A stretch of DNA of 64,000 nucleotides from Andreprevotia sp. IGB-42 (GCF_009848685.1 NZ_WXTX01000005.1:62001-126000), one strand, 5' to 3'. Shown: positions 26,483-36,084, counted from the stretch's first letter. Notes: generated by a model from the sequence alone, not told the origin. Numbers and translations: made by a program.

Positions 26483-27007
26483 TCAGTCGTCTTCTGCCGC
26501 GTCGTCGTCTTCGTTATCCCTCACGGCATGATCTTCATCGGCAAACAGCGCAGGCTTGCTGAGGCGCAGATCCGCCGGGATCAGTGCCTGCCATTGCTGC
26601 ACCAGCGCTACGTGGGCTTCTTCGTCGTAAGCGCCTTCGGTATCGATCTCTGCCGCCAGCCGGCTGCTGCCGTCCAGCGCGTAGTAGCCGATGCTGCCGT
26701 GCTCGTGGTGGAGGCAGCCATACAACTCGATATCGCTGCCGCCCTCTACCAGTGCCTGGGCGAGGTACATCCATTCATCGCCGAATACATCCAGTACTGC
26801 ATAGCCGTCCGGGTACTGCTCTGGCGGTCCGGCTAACGCAAAGCCTTCCTGTTCGCTCACGAACATGCTGTTGCCGTCAGCGTCGATGCCGGCAGCGGCA
26901 TGCAGTGCTTCGATGACGGGCCAGCCTACGTTGTCCTCGTCCTCCACCAATTGGTCGAGCAGGTCATCACTGACCTTGATGGCAAGAAAACCGTTGGCTT
27001 CAGACAT
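26483..27007 (-). CDS. Acidic protein of unknown function
   Basis: A 174-residue strongly acidic protein ending in a run of Asp/Glu (NEDDDAAEDD). It has the pattern FLAIKVSDDLLDQLVEDEDNVGWPVIEALHAAAG and later DGYAVLDVFGDEWMYLAQALVEGG, and reads as a compact alpha/beta fold. The start at 27007 has GGAAG five bases upstream; the open frame extends 132 residues further, but that part is low-complexity and antisense to the next gene. No homolog with known function comes to mind; an immunity-type or calcium-binding role would be a guess. Confidence 0.7.
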   Translation of the reverse strand: MSEANGFLAIKVSDDLLDQLVEDEDNVGWPVIEALHAAAGIDADGNSMFVSEQEGFALAGPPEQYPDGYAVLDVFGDEWMYLAQALVEGGSDIELYGCLHHEHGSIGYYALDGSSRLAAEIDTEGAYDEEAHVALVQQWQALIPADLRLSKPALFADEDHAVRDNEDDDAAEDD

Positions 27008-27194
27008 GGTGCTTCCGTTACGCGGGTTGGCAATGCAAACAGCATAGGTTGCGAATGGCGTAGTCGCAGCCAGCGATGATTTTTGCCGTGCCTGCTGCCA
27101 TGGCTGCGCGGTGCGGTCTAGAATGCGTTGCAGCCCGGCATTGCGGGCCGCTTGCCTGATCCTTTCCGCCAACAGGCCACAGCCGGATATCACG

Positions 27195-28880
27195 ATGATC
27201 GATTTCTTCCTGCACGCGCTCAAATCCAACCCTGAAATCGCCATTTTCCTGTCGATTGCGTTGGGTACCTTGCTGGGGCGCATCCCCATCATGGGTTTCC
27301 ACTTGGGCACGGTGGCCGGCTCGCTGCTGATGGGGCTGGTGATCGGGCAGATCGGCATCGATATGCCGGGCATCCTGAAAGGCGTGTTCTTTGCGCTGTT
27401 CATCTATGCGGTGGGCTTCAAAAGCGGGCCGGAGTTCTTTGGCAGCCTCAACCGCGGCACCATCAAACTGGTGGTGCTGTCGGTGGTGCTGTGCGTGACC
27501 GGCTTGCTGGCCATCTTGCTGGTGAACTGGCTGTTCGGTTTCGATGCCGGCTTTGCCGCCGGGCTGGGCGCCGGTGCGCTGACCGATACTGCCATGATGG
27601 GCACCGCATCGAGCGCCATCAATGAACTGGATATCACCGCTGCCCAGGTGGCCGACCTCAACAGCCATATGGCCATTGCTTACGCCATTACCTATATCGG
27701 CGGCACGGTGGGCCTGATCCTGTTCGTGGGCAGCATTGCGCCACGGTTGCTGAATATCGATCTGAAACAGTCGGCACGTGAGCTGGAGGCAGAGCTGGCC
27801 GGCGGCGATGCGGTGCTGCAGCCGGGCGAGGTGATTGCCTATACACGGGTGATCACGCGTGCTTACCGGCTGGCTGCGCAGGCGGACGGCCTGACCATCG
27901 CCCAACTGGAAGCACGGATGGGGCAGGTATCGATAGAGCGCGTGGTACGCGGCAACGAAGTGCTGGAGCGCGATACCGCGCTGGTGCTGGCCACGGGCGA
28001 CGTCGTGGGCGTGGTGGCGGTACGCGAACTGGTGGACCGGCTGTCCGGTTGGCTGGGCGTGGAAGTGGATAGCCCGCTGGCGCTGTCCTACCCCAGCAAG
28101 GTGGTGGAGGTGGTGCTGACCAGGGGCGAGTTTGCCAACAAGACATTGCAGCAGATCAAGGCGCTGATCGGCCCGGCTGCGCACCATGGCTTGTTCCTCA
28201 ACCGCGTTACCCGGCAGGGTTACGATTTGCCGTTGCTGGCCAATACCGTTTACCAGCGGGGCGACATCGCGCACCTGTCCGGCCGCCCGGATGTGGTGGA
28301 CGCGTGTGCATCGCGCTTTGGCCGCATCAGGGTGAGCAAGTACAAAAGCGATATCGCGCTGCATACGCTGGGCATCGTGGCCGGCTCCGTGCTGGGCTTG
28401 CTGTCCGCACACGTCGGCAATATCCCCATCGAGCTGGGCGTGGGCGGTGGCATCCTGATCGTGGCGCTGGGGCTGGGCTGGGCGCATTCGCGTTACCCGA
28501 TCTTTGGCGATCTGCCACCGGCCGCGCAATGGGCGTTTTCGGAGTTCGGCCTGACCGCGTTTGCCGCCGTGGTGGGCCTGCTGGCGGGCCCCAAGGCGAT
28601 CCACGCGATGCAGGAACACGGGCTGGCCATCCTGGTGGCCGGGTTGATCGTCACCATGGTGCCGCCGCTGGTGGCGTTCTACTTTGGCCGCTATGTGCTC
28701 AAGCTGCACCCGATGATCTTGCTGGGTGGCCTGGCCGGATCGCAAACCGAAGCCGCATCGATGAACACCATCCTGGACGAAACCCAGAGCCAGACGCCAG
28801 TGATCGGCTTCACGGTGTGCTACGCGGTATCCAATGTGCTGTTTGCGGTGTGGGGGCCGATCATCGTGGCGTTTGCCTGA
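27195..28880 (+). CDS. AspT-family (AAEx) membrane transporter
   Basis: A 561-residue inner-membrane protein of the aspartate:alanine exchanger family. Two blocks of five membrane segments flank a cytoplasmic region (about residues 205-370) with two TrkA-C-like domains (IERVVRGNEVLERDTALVLATGD, and the second GEFANKTLQQI). The repeat motif GAGALTDTAMMGTASSA and GGLAGSQTEAASMNTI is the family signature. AspT exchanges aspartate for alanine beside a decarboxylase, but none is here, so this may be another carboxylate exchanger. ATG 27195 fits the family. Confidence 0.85.
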   Translation: MIDFFLHALKSNPEIAIFLSIALGTLLGRIPIMGFHLGTVAGSLLMGLVIGQIGIDMPGILKGVFFALFIYAVGFKSGPEFFGSLNRGTIKLVVLSVVLCVTGLLAILLVNWLFGFDAGFAAGLGAGALTDTAMMGTASSAINELDITAAQVADLNSHMAIAYAITYIGGTVGLILFVGSIAPRLLNIDLKQSARELEAELAGGDAVLQPGEVIAYTRVITRAYRLAAQADGLTIAQLEARMGQVSIERVVRGNEVLERDTALVLATGDVVGVVAVRELVDRLSGWLGVEVDSPLALSYPSKVVEVVLTRGEFANKTLQQIKALIGPAAHHGLFLNRVTRQGYDLPLLANTVYQRGDIAHLSGRPDVVDACASRFGRIRVSKYKSDIALHTLGIVAGSVLGLLSAHVGNIPIELGVGGGILIVALGLGWAHSRYPIFGDLPPAAQWAFSEFGLTAFAAVVGLLAGPKAIHAMQEHGLAILVAGLIVTMVPPLVAFYFGRYVLKLHPMILLGGLAGSQTEAASMNTILDETQSQTPVIGFTVCYAVSNVLFAVWGPIIVAFA

Positions 28881-28929
28881 TGCGGCGCTGCCTTGCCGCG
28901 CTGCCGGCAACTGCGCTACAGTCATCCCC

Positions 28930-29065
28930 ATGCAAATGCACCGCGCCCACGCTTTCCTGACTGCACTTCACGCCCCCGTTGGCGTGGCGCAGGCGTGCGC
29001 GGCATCCAAAGCCAAAAAACAGTTGCTCGTCTGACCGGAGCGCTGTTCCGTCAGAGGTGACGGAA
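28930..29065 (+). promoter_or_regulatory. Possible leader region of the dapA-like gene
   Basis: Upstream of the dapA-like gene lies a 34-codon frame (28930-29034) ending SKAKKQLLV, and then a perfect hairpin: TTCCGTCA at 29046-29053, loop GAGG, TGACGGAA at 29058-29065. A short peptide with three Lys codons and a stem-loop before a lysine-pathway gene could be an attenuator. I did not find an alternative stem or U-run that would complete it. The first part may simply be chance. Confidence 0.35.
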
Positions 29066-29141
29066 TGGCTGTGGCGGTGAATCTCCCCCTGTTGTCTGTC
29101 CCTCTGGCTGGTTTTTACCGGTCTTTTCTGGAGGGTAGGGC

Positions 29142-29999
29142 ATGTCGATTTTTTCCGGTATCTGGGTTCCACTGATCACACCGTTTGCCGATGGCGCGGT
29201 CGACCATGCGGCGTTGCGCGCACTGGTTGCGCATTACGTTGACGCGGGCGTGCACGGCCTGGTGGCGCTCGGCACCACCGGCGAGCCGTCATCACTGAGC
29301 GATGCCGAGCAGGATGCGGTGCTAGCCACCATTCTTGCCGCTGCCGGTACGCTGCCGGTGGTGGTGGGTGTGGCCGGCAACAACGCAGCCGCGTTGCAGC
29401 AGCGCGTGCAGCAGTTGAACGCACTGCCGCTGGCGGGCTTGCTGGTGCCGGCGCCGTATTACATACGCCCGTCGCAAGCGGGCTTGCTGGCGCACTTTAC
29501 CGCGCTGGCCGATAGCAGCCGCCACCCGCTGGTGGTGTACGACATCCCGTACCGTACCGGTGTGCGCATCGAGCTGCCCACGCTGCTGGCGCTGGCCGCA
29601 CACCCCAACATCCACGCGGTGAAGGACTGTGCCGGCTCGCTGGATACCACGCTGGCGCTGATCATGGATGGCCGGCTGGCGGTACTGGCAGGCGAGGACC
29701 TCAACCTGTTCAATACGCTGTGCCTGGGCGGCCATGGCGCCATTGCGGCCAGTGCCCACTTGCGGCCAGCTGATTTCGTGGCGGTGTACCGCGCGATCTG
29801 CAACGGGCAACTGGCGGAGGGGCGCGGGCGCTTCCAGCAATTGGTGCCACTGATCCAGACCTTGTTCATCGAGCCCAACCCGGCGCCGGTAAAAGCGGCG
29901 CTGGCTGCACAGGGGTTGATCCGCAACGAGCTGCGCGCACCGATGCTACCGGTTGCCGCGGCAACGCAGCTGCAACTGGCGTTGCTGCAGGCTGCTTGA
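29142..29999 (+). CDS. dapA: Dihydrodipicolinate synthase-family aldolase
   Basis: A 285-residue TIM-barrel protein of the DapA/N-acetylneuraminate lyase superfamily. Schiff-base Lys161 is in HAVKDCAGS, Tyr133 in VVYDIPYRTG, and the TTGE motif at 45-48. In DHDPS the enzyme condenses pyruvate with aspartate semialdehyde for lysine and diaminopimelate synthesis. This copy fits the family length, but related pyruvate-dependent aldolases share all these residues, and no other lysine gene is adjacent. A strong ribosome site (GGAGGGTAGGG) precedes the ATG. Confidence 0.85.
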   Translation: MSIFSGIWVPLITPFADGAVDHAALRALVAHYVDAGVHGLVALGTTGEPSSLSDAEQDAVLATILAAAGTLPVVVGVAGNNAAALQQRVQQLNALPLAGLLVPAPYYIRPSQAGLLAHFTALADSSRHPLVVYDIPYRTGVRIELPTLLALAAHPNIHAVKDCAGSLDTTLALIMDGRLAVLAGEDLNLFNTLCLGGHGAIAASAHLRPADFVAVYRAICNGQLAEGRGRFQQLVPLIQTLFIEPNPAPVKAALAAQGLIRNELRAPMLPVAAATQLQLALLQAA

Positions 30000-30386
30000 G
30001 CGTACATGCGGGCAGCGGCACGGGGCGGGCACCACAGCAGGTTTTTGCTGTGGCTTTCCATGAAGGTGCATCGGGGGCGGCCAGCGGTGCGGCGCGAGTT
30101 TGGTGATCAAAGCCTGCGCCAGGGCAGTCGGGCTGCGCTGCCACCGTTGCGCAAACCGGCGCGCGCGCTCACGCAGCCGTTATGGCCTGATCGAGCGGGG
30201 TGGCTTTGAAATGATGGTGCGCATGCTGGAGCGGGACTGGCTGGCACCGCACCGGTGATTGCCCGGAACTTGGAGCAAGCCAGCGGTGAATGGGGTGTGT
30301 ATTCGCTACCACAAGCATTCCATCGGCTTGACCCGCCAGCAGGCGCCACGGTTAATGGCGGTATTGCATGCATCAGCAGGACCGCC
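30000..30386. other. Gene-free stretch with a hairpin
   Basis: These 387 bases follow the dapA-like gene. A perfect 8-bp stem, CCACAGCA at 30032-30039 with TGCTGTGG at 30046-30053, sits 30 bases past the stop and may end its transcript, though no T run follows. The rest holds short Arg/Ala-rich frames and one open frame ending MMVRMLERDWLAPHR at about 30256 that might be a gene remnant. Nothing else is supported. Confidence 0.45.
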
Positions 30387-31046
30387 GTGAAGATCAGTCT
30401 GCTTGCCGATCAAAACCAGTTACTGCTGTACCGGGATAAACAAGGCGTGTTGCTGTACACGCTTCTGTTGGCGATGGTGTGCCTGGGGTTCGGTGCGGCG
30501 TTCGTTTTGCTGCCCAGCAAGGGATGGCTGATCGCTGGTGCGGATGAGCAATGGGTGCTGCCGGCTGTTGGCCTGCTGTTCCTGTTGCCGGGCGCGTGGG
30601 CGCTACGGGCACGCTGGCAGTTGCACCGGAAAATGGCCGATCAGCCGGGCTATGTATTGCTGCAGGCAGGTGCGGCCGGGCTGGTGATGACCCCCGCGCT
30701 GAATGCACAAGCCACCACCTGCAGCTGGGCACATATCGCGCGCATCGTGGTAACGGACGCGTTCAATAGCCTAGACGGCGATGAGTGCGGATATAGCGGC
30801 AGCCGCGTGCTGATCTATCTGCGTGAGGATAGCCCAGCCGCGCAGCTGGGCCTGGTCGAGCACGCCAACCGGCAATTGAGCCGAAGCCTGACGGGCGAGC
30901 TGCTGGCTGCTGTGCCATGCGCTGCCGGCTTGCGGGCGCAGATCGTTGCCGGCCTGCAGCAATTTGCCCCGGCAGGCATACCCATCGCCAGTTGCCAGTG
31001 CGTACTGTTCGATTATCGCAAGGGCATCGAGCTGCTGGAAGATTGA
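30387..31046 (+). CDS. Membrane protein of unknown function
   Basis: A 219-residue protein with two membrane segments near the N-terminus (about residues 22-45 and 55-75) and a cytoplasmic beta-rich domain. The GTG start at 30387 has AGGA six bases upstream. Segments such as TTCSWAHIARIVV and ALNAQATTCSW suggest a PH-like or DUF-type membrane-associated fold, as seen in YcxB-like proteins. No motif gives a function. It is convergent with the isocitrate-lyase-like gene. Confidence 0.6.
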   Translation: MKISLLADQNQLLLYRDKQGVLLYTLLLAMVCLGFGAAFVLLPSKGWLIAGADEQWVLPAVGLLFLLPGAWALRARWQLHRKMADQPGYVLLQAGAAGLVMTPALNAQATTCSWAHIARIVVTDAFNSLDGDECGYSGSRVLIYLREDSPAAQLGLVEHANRQLSRSLTGELLAAVPCAAGLRAQIVAGLQQFAPAGIPIASCQCVLFDYRKGIELLED

Positions 31047-31081
31047 GGGTAGGGGCGGTGCAATCGCTGAAGCATTGCTGT

Positions 31082-31915
31082 TCAATCCGGCTTTGCTTGC
31101 GCGAAAATCGCGTTCATTTCCTTGCCCGATATCGCATCGACAGCATAGTCGAATGTGCCTTCGGCCATGATTTCCTGCCCGGCGCGCAGCAGCGCACCGT
31201 AGGCGGCGCGGGCCATCGAGCCACCCACGCTGATGCGGGTAACGCCCAGCGTGGCCAATTCTGCCACGCGCAATTGCACGCCCTGCAAACCCATCAGTAC
31301 ATTGAGCGGGCGATCAATTTCCGCCAGGATGGTTTTCAGGTCAGCGAGTGAGGTGATGCCCGGCGCGTACAACACGTCTGCGCCCGCATCTTGATAGGCT
31401 TGCAGGCGCGCGATGGTGTCGCGCACGTCCGGTCGGTCGTACAGGTAATTCTCTGCCCGCGCGGTCAGCATGAACTTGAAACCAAGGCTTTTGGCGGCTT
31501 CTGCCGCCTGCGCGATGCGGGCGGTGGCCAGGCCGATATCGTAGATGGGCACTGCGGCATCGCCCGATGCATCTTCAATCGAGCCGCCTACCACCCCGCT
31601 TGCCGCAGCAGCGACAATGGCCGCTGCCGCTTCATCCGGGTTTGGGCCGAAGCCGTTTTGCAGATCGGCGCTGACCGGCAGATCACTGGCTGCGCACAGT
31701 TGCGCCAGGTAGGGCAGCAGATCGCGCGCATTGATGCTGAGATCGGTGCGCCCCTGCGAAAACGCGAACCCCGCCCCGGTGCTGGCCAGCGCGGCAAAGC
31801 CCAGGTGCTGCAGCAGGCGGGCGGAACCGGCATCCCACGGGTTGGGGATGACGAAGCAGTTGCCGGGGCGATGCAGGTGAACGAAGGCTTGGGATTTTTC
31901 GGCCTGGGTGGGCAT
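31082..31915 (-). CDS. Isocitrate lyase/phosphoenolpyruvate mutase-family protein
   Basis: A 277-residue TIM-barrel protein of the ICL/PEPM superfamily. NPWDAGSARLLQHLGFAALASTGAGFAFSQG, then SADLQNGFG and GGSIED, are the family's metal and carboxylate-binding pieces. It lacks the KKCGH signature of true isocitrate lyase, so it is one of the many members of unknown reaction, such as oxaloacetate hydrolase- or 2-methylisocitrate-lyase-like proteins. The ATG at 31915 has GGAG nine bases upstream and is preferred to 31930 or 31981. Confidence 0.85.
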   Translation of the reverse strand: MPTQAEKSQAFVHLHRPGNCFVIPNPWDAGSARLLQHLGFAALASTGAGFAFSQGRTDLSINARDLLPYLAQLCAASDLPVSADLQNGFGPNPDEAAAAIVAAAASGVVGGSIEDASGDAAVPIYDIGLATARIAQAAEAAKSLGFKFMLTARAENYLYDRPDVRDTIARLQAYQDAGADVLYAPGITSLADLKTILAEIDRPLNVLMGLQGVQLRVAELATLGVTRISVGGSMARAAYGALLRAGQEIMAEGTFDYAVDAISGKEMNAIFAQAKPD

Positions 31916-32127
31916 GGGGTTTTGCTCCATCGATGGCAGGGGCGGGTGCGGCGCATCCGCTTTTGCCTGCGGCGGCTTCAAACAATCCGGATGCAGCCGC
32001 TATGATAGATGGCGCTGCATGGCGATGGTGGGCCCATCTTTTTCTGGCCGCTGTCGAAATCCCCGTTGCCGGGCCGTCATTGTCATGGCGGCGCACATTG
32101 CCCGCACCAACCCGATGGAGCGACACC

Positions 32128-32472
32128 ATGAAATACCTGTTACTGCAGTACACCAATGAAGCGGCGATGCTGAGCCTGCCCCGCGAGGAAGCCGGGCAAA
32201 TGTATGGCGCGTATATGGCGTATGTGGAGGCGATGACGGCGGCGGATGTGCTGCGCGGCAACCACGGCTTGCGCCCGACTGCGGAGGCCGTGACACTGCG
32301 TGCACCCGGCGGCGTGCAGAGCGTGGTGAACGGCCCGTTTGCCGAGACCAAGGAACAACTGGGTGGTTACTTCCTGATCGAGGTGGCAGACCTGGATGCG
32401 GCGCTGGCGTGGGCAGCGCGCTGCCCCGGCGCCGCGCACGGCGCCATCGAGGTACGCCCGGTTTGGGGCTGA
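32128..32472 (+). CDS. YCII/DGPF-domain protein
   Basis: A 114-residue protein of the YciI-like/DGPF family: MKYLLLQYTNE at the start, and NGPFAETKEQLGGYFLIE, the DGPF motif in an NGPF form. These proteins are the usual neighbours of ECF42 sigma factors, which is what the next gene was. Their role is unknown; a ligand-binding ferredoxin-like dimer is typical of the fold. GGAG seven bases upstream fixes the start. Its stop overlaps the sigma gene start region. Confidence 0.88.
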   Translation: MKYLLLQYTNEAAMLSLPREEAGQMYGAYMAYVEAMTAADVLRGNHGLRPTAEAVTLRAPGGVQSVVNGPFAETKEQLGGYFLIEVADLDAALAWAARCPGAAHGAIEVRPVWG

Positions 32473-33636
32473 GCGCAGCGCAGACTGCCGAGGCGGTGGC
32501 ACGTGCCAGCTATGGCAAGCTGATTGCCTACCTGGCGGCGCGCACGCGTGATGTGGCGGGGGCGGAAGACGCGCTGGCGGAAGCCTTTGCCAGCGCGCTG
32601 AGCGACTGGCCGCGCACGGGTATACGCAGGTGCCGGAGGCGTGGCTGCTGACGGTGGCGCGGCGCAAGCTGATCGATGGCGCGCGCCGCCGCCAGACCGC
32701 ACACCTGGCCGAGCCGACGCTGATTTTGCTGGCGGATGAGTTTGCCAGCGATGAAATGGCTGCCATTCCGGATGACCGGCTAAGGCTGATGTTTGCATGC
32801 ACGCACCCGGCCATTGATGCCGGCGTGCGGGCGCCGCTGATGCTGCAGACGGTGCTGGGCTTCGATGCGGAAGCGATAGCTTCGGCCTTCCTGGTGGCGC
32901 CCGCCACCATGGGCCAGCGGCTGGTGCGCGCCAAGCGGCGTATCCAGCAGGCGGGCATTGCCTTCCGCGTGCCGGAGCACGACGAGCTGGCGGGCTGGCG
33001 GAGGAGGGCATCTGGCTGGGCCGCTTGCTGGTGATGTTGCTGCCGGATGCGCCCGAGGCTTCGGGCCTGCTGGCACTGATGCTGCATGCCGAGGCGCGCC
33101 GGGATGCACGGCGCAACGCCGCTGGTGATTTCATTCCGCTGCGCGAGCAGGATCCGGCACGATGGGATGGTGCATTGATCGCCGAAGCCGAAACGCTGTT
33201 GCTGGCCGCCAGCCGCAGGCGGGCGCCGGGGCGCTTCCAGCTGGAAGCTGCGGTGCAGTCTGCACACGCGGCGCGGCGTTTTAGCGGCCAGACGGATTGG
33301 ACAGCCGTGCTGGCGCTGTACGATGCGTTGCTGGCGATGACCGGATCAGTGGTGGTGGCGATCAACCGTGCGGTGGCGCTGGCTGCGCAGCAGCAAGTCT
33401 TGCAAGGCGAGGCGGCCGGTGCGGCTGCAGGCTTGGCGGCGCTGGATGCATTGGTCGATGAGCCGCAGCTGGCGCAATACCAGCCCTATTGGGCGGCGCG
33501 CGCGGCATTGCTGGCGCAGGCCGGACATGCGCAAGCGGCAGATGCTTACCGGCGTGCGATCGGGCTGGAGGCTGATCCGGCTGTGCGGCGGTTCTTGCAG
33601 GGCGAGTTGGGGCGGTTAAGCACGGTTGCGACTTGA
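32463..33636 (+). pseudogene. Broken ECF42-type sigma factor gene
   Basis: Three pieces in three frames spell one protein. The first (about 32463-32612) has the sigma region 2 helix YGKLIAYLAARTRDVAGAEDALAEAF. The second (about 32612-33005) continues VPEAWLLTVARRKLIDGARRRQ and carries region 4 (MGQRLVRAKRRIQQAGI). The third (from about 33010) is the TPR-like C-terminal extension, LLVMLLPDAPEASGLLALMLHAEARRDARR and on. ECF42 factors normally have about 35 residues between DELA and the EAIRLGRLL-like block; here they are missing. Two frame breaks and a deletion mean no full product, unless this is an assembly error. It overlaps the DGPF gene, its normal partner. Confidence 0.75.
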
Positions 33637-33757
33637 GCTTGCGTTCCATGCTGGACTGGCGCGACCGGTTTTACCGCCACCGGGCATCGTCACGTTGCAG
33701 CGCCGGGGGCTTTGAACCACACTGCGCGCTTGTTCGCGCATGCAGCCCAAGGCAGTA

Positions 33758-35671
33758 ATGACATTCCCCGGTATTGATATCAACGATGAACTGGCTGCCA
33801 TCCTCGGCTGGCCGGCGGCGCGCAAGGCGCAGCAGCATCTGTTGATCGAGGCGACGGCCGGCACCGGCAAGACCACCGCGCTGGCGGCATTGCACGGCAC
33901 GCTGGCGCGGGCGGGCATGCGCGCGCTGGTGCTGACGTTCTCGCGCCGCGGTGATATGCGCTTCAAGGCGCAGTACAAGGCGCTGGTACAGCCGGGTATC
34001 AGCCCGGCGGAGCTGACCAATGTGAGCGGCACCTTCGATTCCTTCGCCATCCGCTGCCTGCGTGACCATGCCGCCGGCAAGCGCTGGGAAGCCGGTTCTC
34101 TGGGCCGCGCGCGCAATGCGGATGACCGGGCCTTCATCGCCATGCGCGAGGCGATCAGCGATCTGAATGCCGCGTATGGCTTGCGCGATGAAGCGGCAGT
34201 GATCGGCTACGGCCACGATGACCTGGCCGCATGTCTGGATACGGTGGCCAACCTGAAGGTATCGCTGACATTTGCGCAGCCGCCGTTCAGCAGCATGGAT
34301 CTGGATTACGCCGATGAGTACGATTGGGAAGTGCTGGAGGCCACGCTGGAAGGCATGGACCTGCCGCCATGGGCGTACGCACTGTTCCTGAAGTACGAGA
34401 AAGCGCGCGAGCGGCTGGATTTTCTCAGCCACGGCGATGCTGCGTACGACCTGAGCCAGGAGCCGGATGCCATTGCCCGCTTCGTGGCGGCCAACCGCAT
34501 CCAGTACGTGCTGGTGGATGAATTCCACGATACCAAGGCGGTGCATTTCAGCATTATCCAGGCGCTGGCACGCGCGGGCGTGGCCATCGTGGCCGTGGGC
34601 GACCGGGGACAGGATATCTTTGAATGGCGCGGCTTTGCGCCGTTCTCGGCATTCGGGCAGTTTGAAGCGGTGTTCAGCGATGTACTGCATTTGCCGCTGT
34701 CCGCCACCTACCGCTTTGGCCTGCCGCTGGCAAAGTCCGCCAGCAACCTGCTCAAGACCATCAGCGCCAGCAGCCCGGCCATCCGCCCCCGGCCCAAGGC
34801 CAATACCCTCATCAAGGCAGTGGAAAGCGGTGCGGTATGGACGGATGCCGTCATCCAGGTGATCGGCAAATTGCTCAAGGATGGCGCGCTGGGCAAGGAT
34901 ATCGCGGTGATCGTGCCGGGTACGCGCATGGCCTACCCGCTGATGGCGGCGCTGCATGCCGCCAAGCTGCCGTTTTACTGTGCCGGCGTGGCGCCACTGC
35001 CGGTCACGCGCGAGGCGTTGATCTTGCGCGCCTGCGTGCTGCTGCATGGCTGGTACGCCCCCGCGCAATACAGCTATCTGGATTGCCGTGCGCTGGTGCA
35101 GCTGGCGGCATCCCCGGCATTGCCGGCCAGCAATACCGAAGTGATCCGCAGCATGCTGACCGTCTTCAACAACGAAACCCGCCAGTTTGATTACCTGGTG
35201 GCTGATACCGGCCATGCGCTCAGCCTGCTGCGCCACCTGTATGGCGATCTGCCGGATGCGTTTGGCGATGAGGCGGTGAACGCCTGGCTGGAGCGGACCA
35301 ATGTGTGGCAATGGTTTGGCTCGCTGGCGAAAAACCAGCAGGACATGCAGGCCGGCCGCAGCCTGTTGGAGGACTTGCTGGCACGCCTGCTGGCCGACGG
35401 CGCCAGTGCGTTTGCCAGACAGCTGGATGCACAGTACAGCGCCTACGATGCCAAAGTGCCCGCCGCCAGAAAGCTGGCGATCACCACCGTCAGCCAGTGC
35501 AAGGGCAATGAATGGCCATACGTGATCCTGCCTTCTGCCGGCGATTACGACTGGGCCGAGCACTTTGATGCCACCGCCAGCCAGCAGCAAAAGCGCGAGC
35601 TGTATGTGGCGATGACACGGGCAAAAGATGGCTTGTTCATCGTGAAGCCCAAGGTACCCAAGCAAGTGTAG
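33758..35671 (+). CDS. UvrD-like superfamily 1 helicase, unusual short form
   Basis: A 637-residue SF1A helicase. Motifs in order: Walker A ATAGTGKTTAL near residue 35, Walker B VLVDEFHDT (a His where most have Gln), motif III GDRGQDIFEWRGF, motif IV ATYRFG, motif V QCKGNEWPYVILP and motif VI ELYVAMTRAKD. It is shorter than UvrD or Rep (about 720) and lacks the full 1B/2B inserts. Such small UvrD-like proteins appear in plasmid, phage and defence settings. The start at 33758 has AAGG five bases upstream. No nuclease or other partner gene is beside it. Confidence 0.88.
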   Translation: MTFPGIDINDELAAILGWPAARKAQQHLLIEATAGTGKTTALAALHGTLARAGMRALVLTFSRRGDMRFKAQYKALVQPGISPAELTNVSGTFDSFAIRCLRDHAAGKRWEAGSLGRARNADDRAFIAMREAISDLNAAYGLRDEAAVIGYGHDDLAACLDTVANLKVSLTFAQPPFSSMDLDYADEYDWEVLEATLEGMDLPPWAYALFLKYEKARERLDFLSHGDAAYDLSQEPDAIARFVAANRIQYVLVDEFHDTKAVHFSIIQALARAGVAIVAVGDRGQDIFEWRGFAPFSAFGQFEAVFSDVLHLPLSATYRFGLPLAKSASNLLKTISASSPAIRPRPKANTLIKAVESGAVWTDAVIQVIGKLLKDGALGKDIAVIVPGTRMAYPLMAALHAAKLPFYCAGVAPLPVTREALILRACVLLHGWYAPAQYSYLDCRALVQLAASPALPASNTEVIRSMLTVFNNETRQFDYLVADTGHALSLLRHLYGDLPDAFGDEAVNAWLERTNVWQWFGSLAKNQQDMQAGRSLLEDLLARLLADGASAFARQLDAQYSAYDAKVPAARKLAITTVSQCKGNEWPYVILPSAGDYDWAEHFDATASQQQKRELYVAMTRAKDGLFIVKPKVPKQV

Positions 35672-35829
35672 GCATCAGCGTTGCTGTCTGCGTGGCGGTG
35701 TTGACCATCACAGTACTGCCTGTTTCCTTGAATGCCTTGTGTATCTCGGTTTTTATCCCAGACCGTCAACACGATGAGATGGTTATCTTCGTTTTCGGAC
35801 CTTGGTTTATGTACTAAGTCATTGAAATA

Positions 35830-36084
35830 ATGAAGGAAAAATATGGACTGGAGATCATCTCGCCGTTTCAAGTCGAAATGGCTGGGGAAGTTCATATCGT
35901 GCAATTCCTGATCAACGGCCACGGTGCACCGCATGGCATGGTGGTGGATGCGGATTGGGCAAAAATACGCCCGATCGCAGATCATCTCGTCCAAGCGGGC
36001 TATGGTTATTCGTGCTTTGATCTTGAAGGTGGCGGCACGGCGGGTTTTGAAGACGTGCTTGCCGATTGGGGAAAGAACGCTTAG
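35830..36084 (+). CDS. Small protein of unknown function
   Basis: An 84-residue protein starting MKEKYGLEIISPF and ending FEDVLADWGKNA. It has alternating strand and helix stretches with Gly-His-Gly-Ala-Pro-His in the middle, and no signal or membrane segment. The ribosome site is weak. It follows the UvrD-like helicase by 158 bases in the same direction. I do not recognise it; it could be an accessory or immunity-type small protein. Confidence 0.55.
   Translation: MKEKYGLEIISPFQVEMAGEVHIVQFLINGHGAPHGMVVDADWAKIRPIADHLVQAGYGYSCFDLEGGGTAGFEDVLADWGKNA

Noticed and set aside
27018-28931. 637-codon minus-strand frame opposite the AspT-family gene
   Set aside because: Composition is His/Gln/Arg-rich and the plus-strand frame matches a known transporter family.
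33671-35665. 664-codon minus-strand frame opposite the UvrD-like helicase
   Set aside because: It is a GC-driven shadow; the helicase motifs are all on the plus strand.
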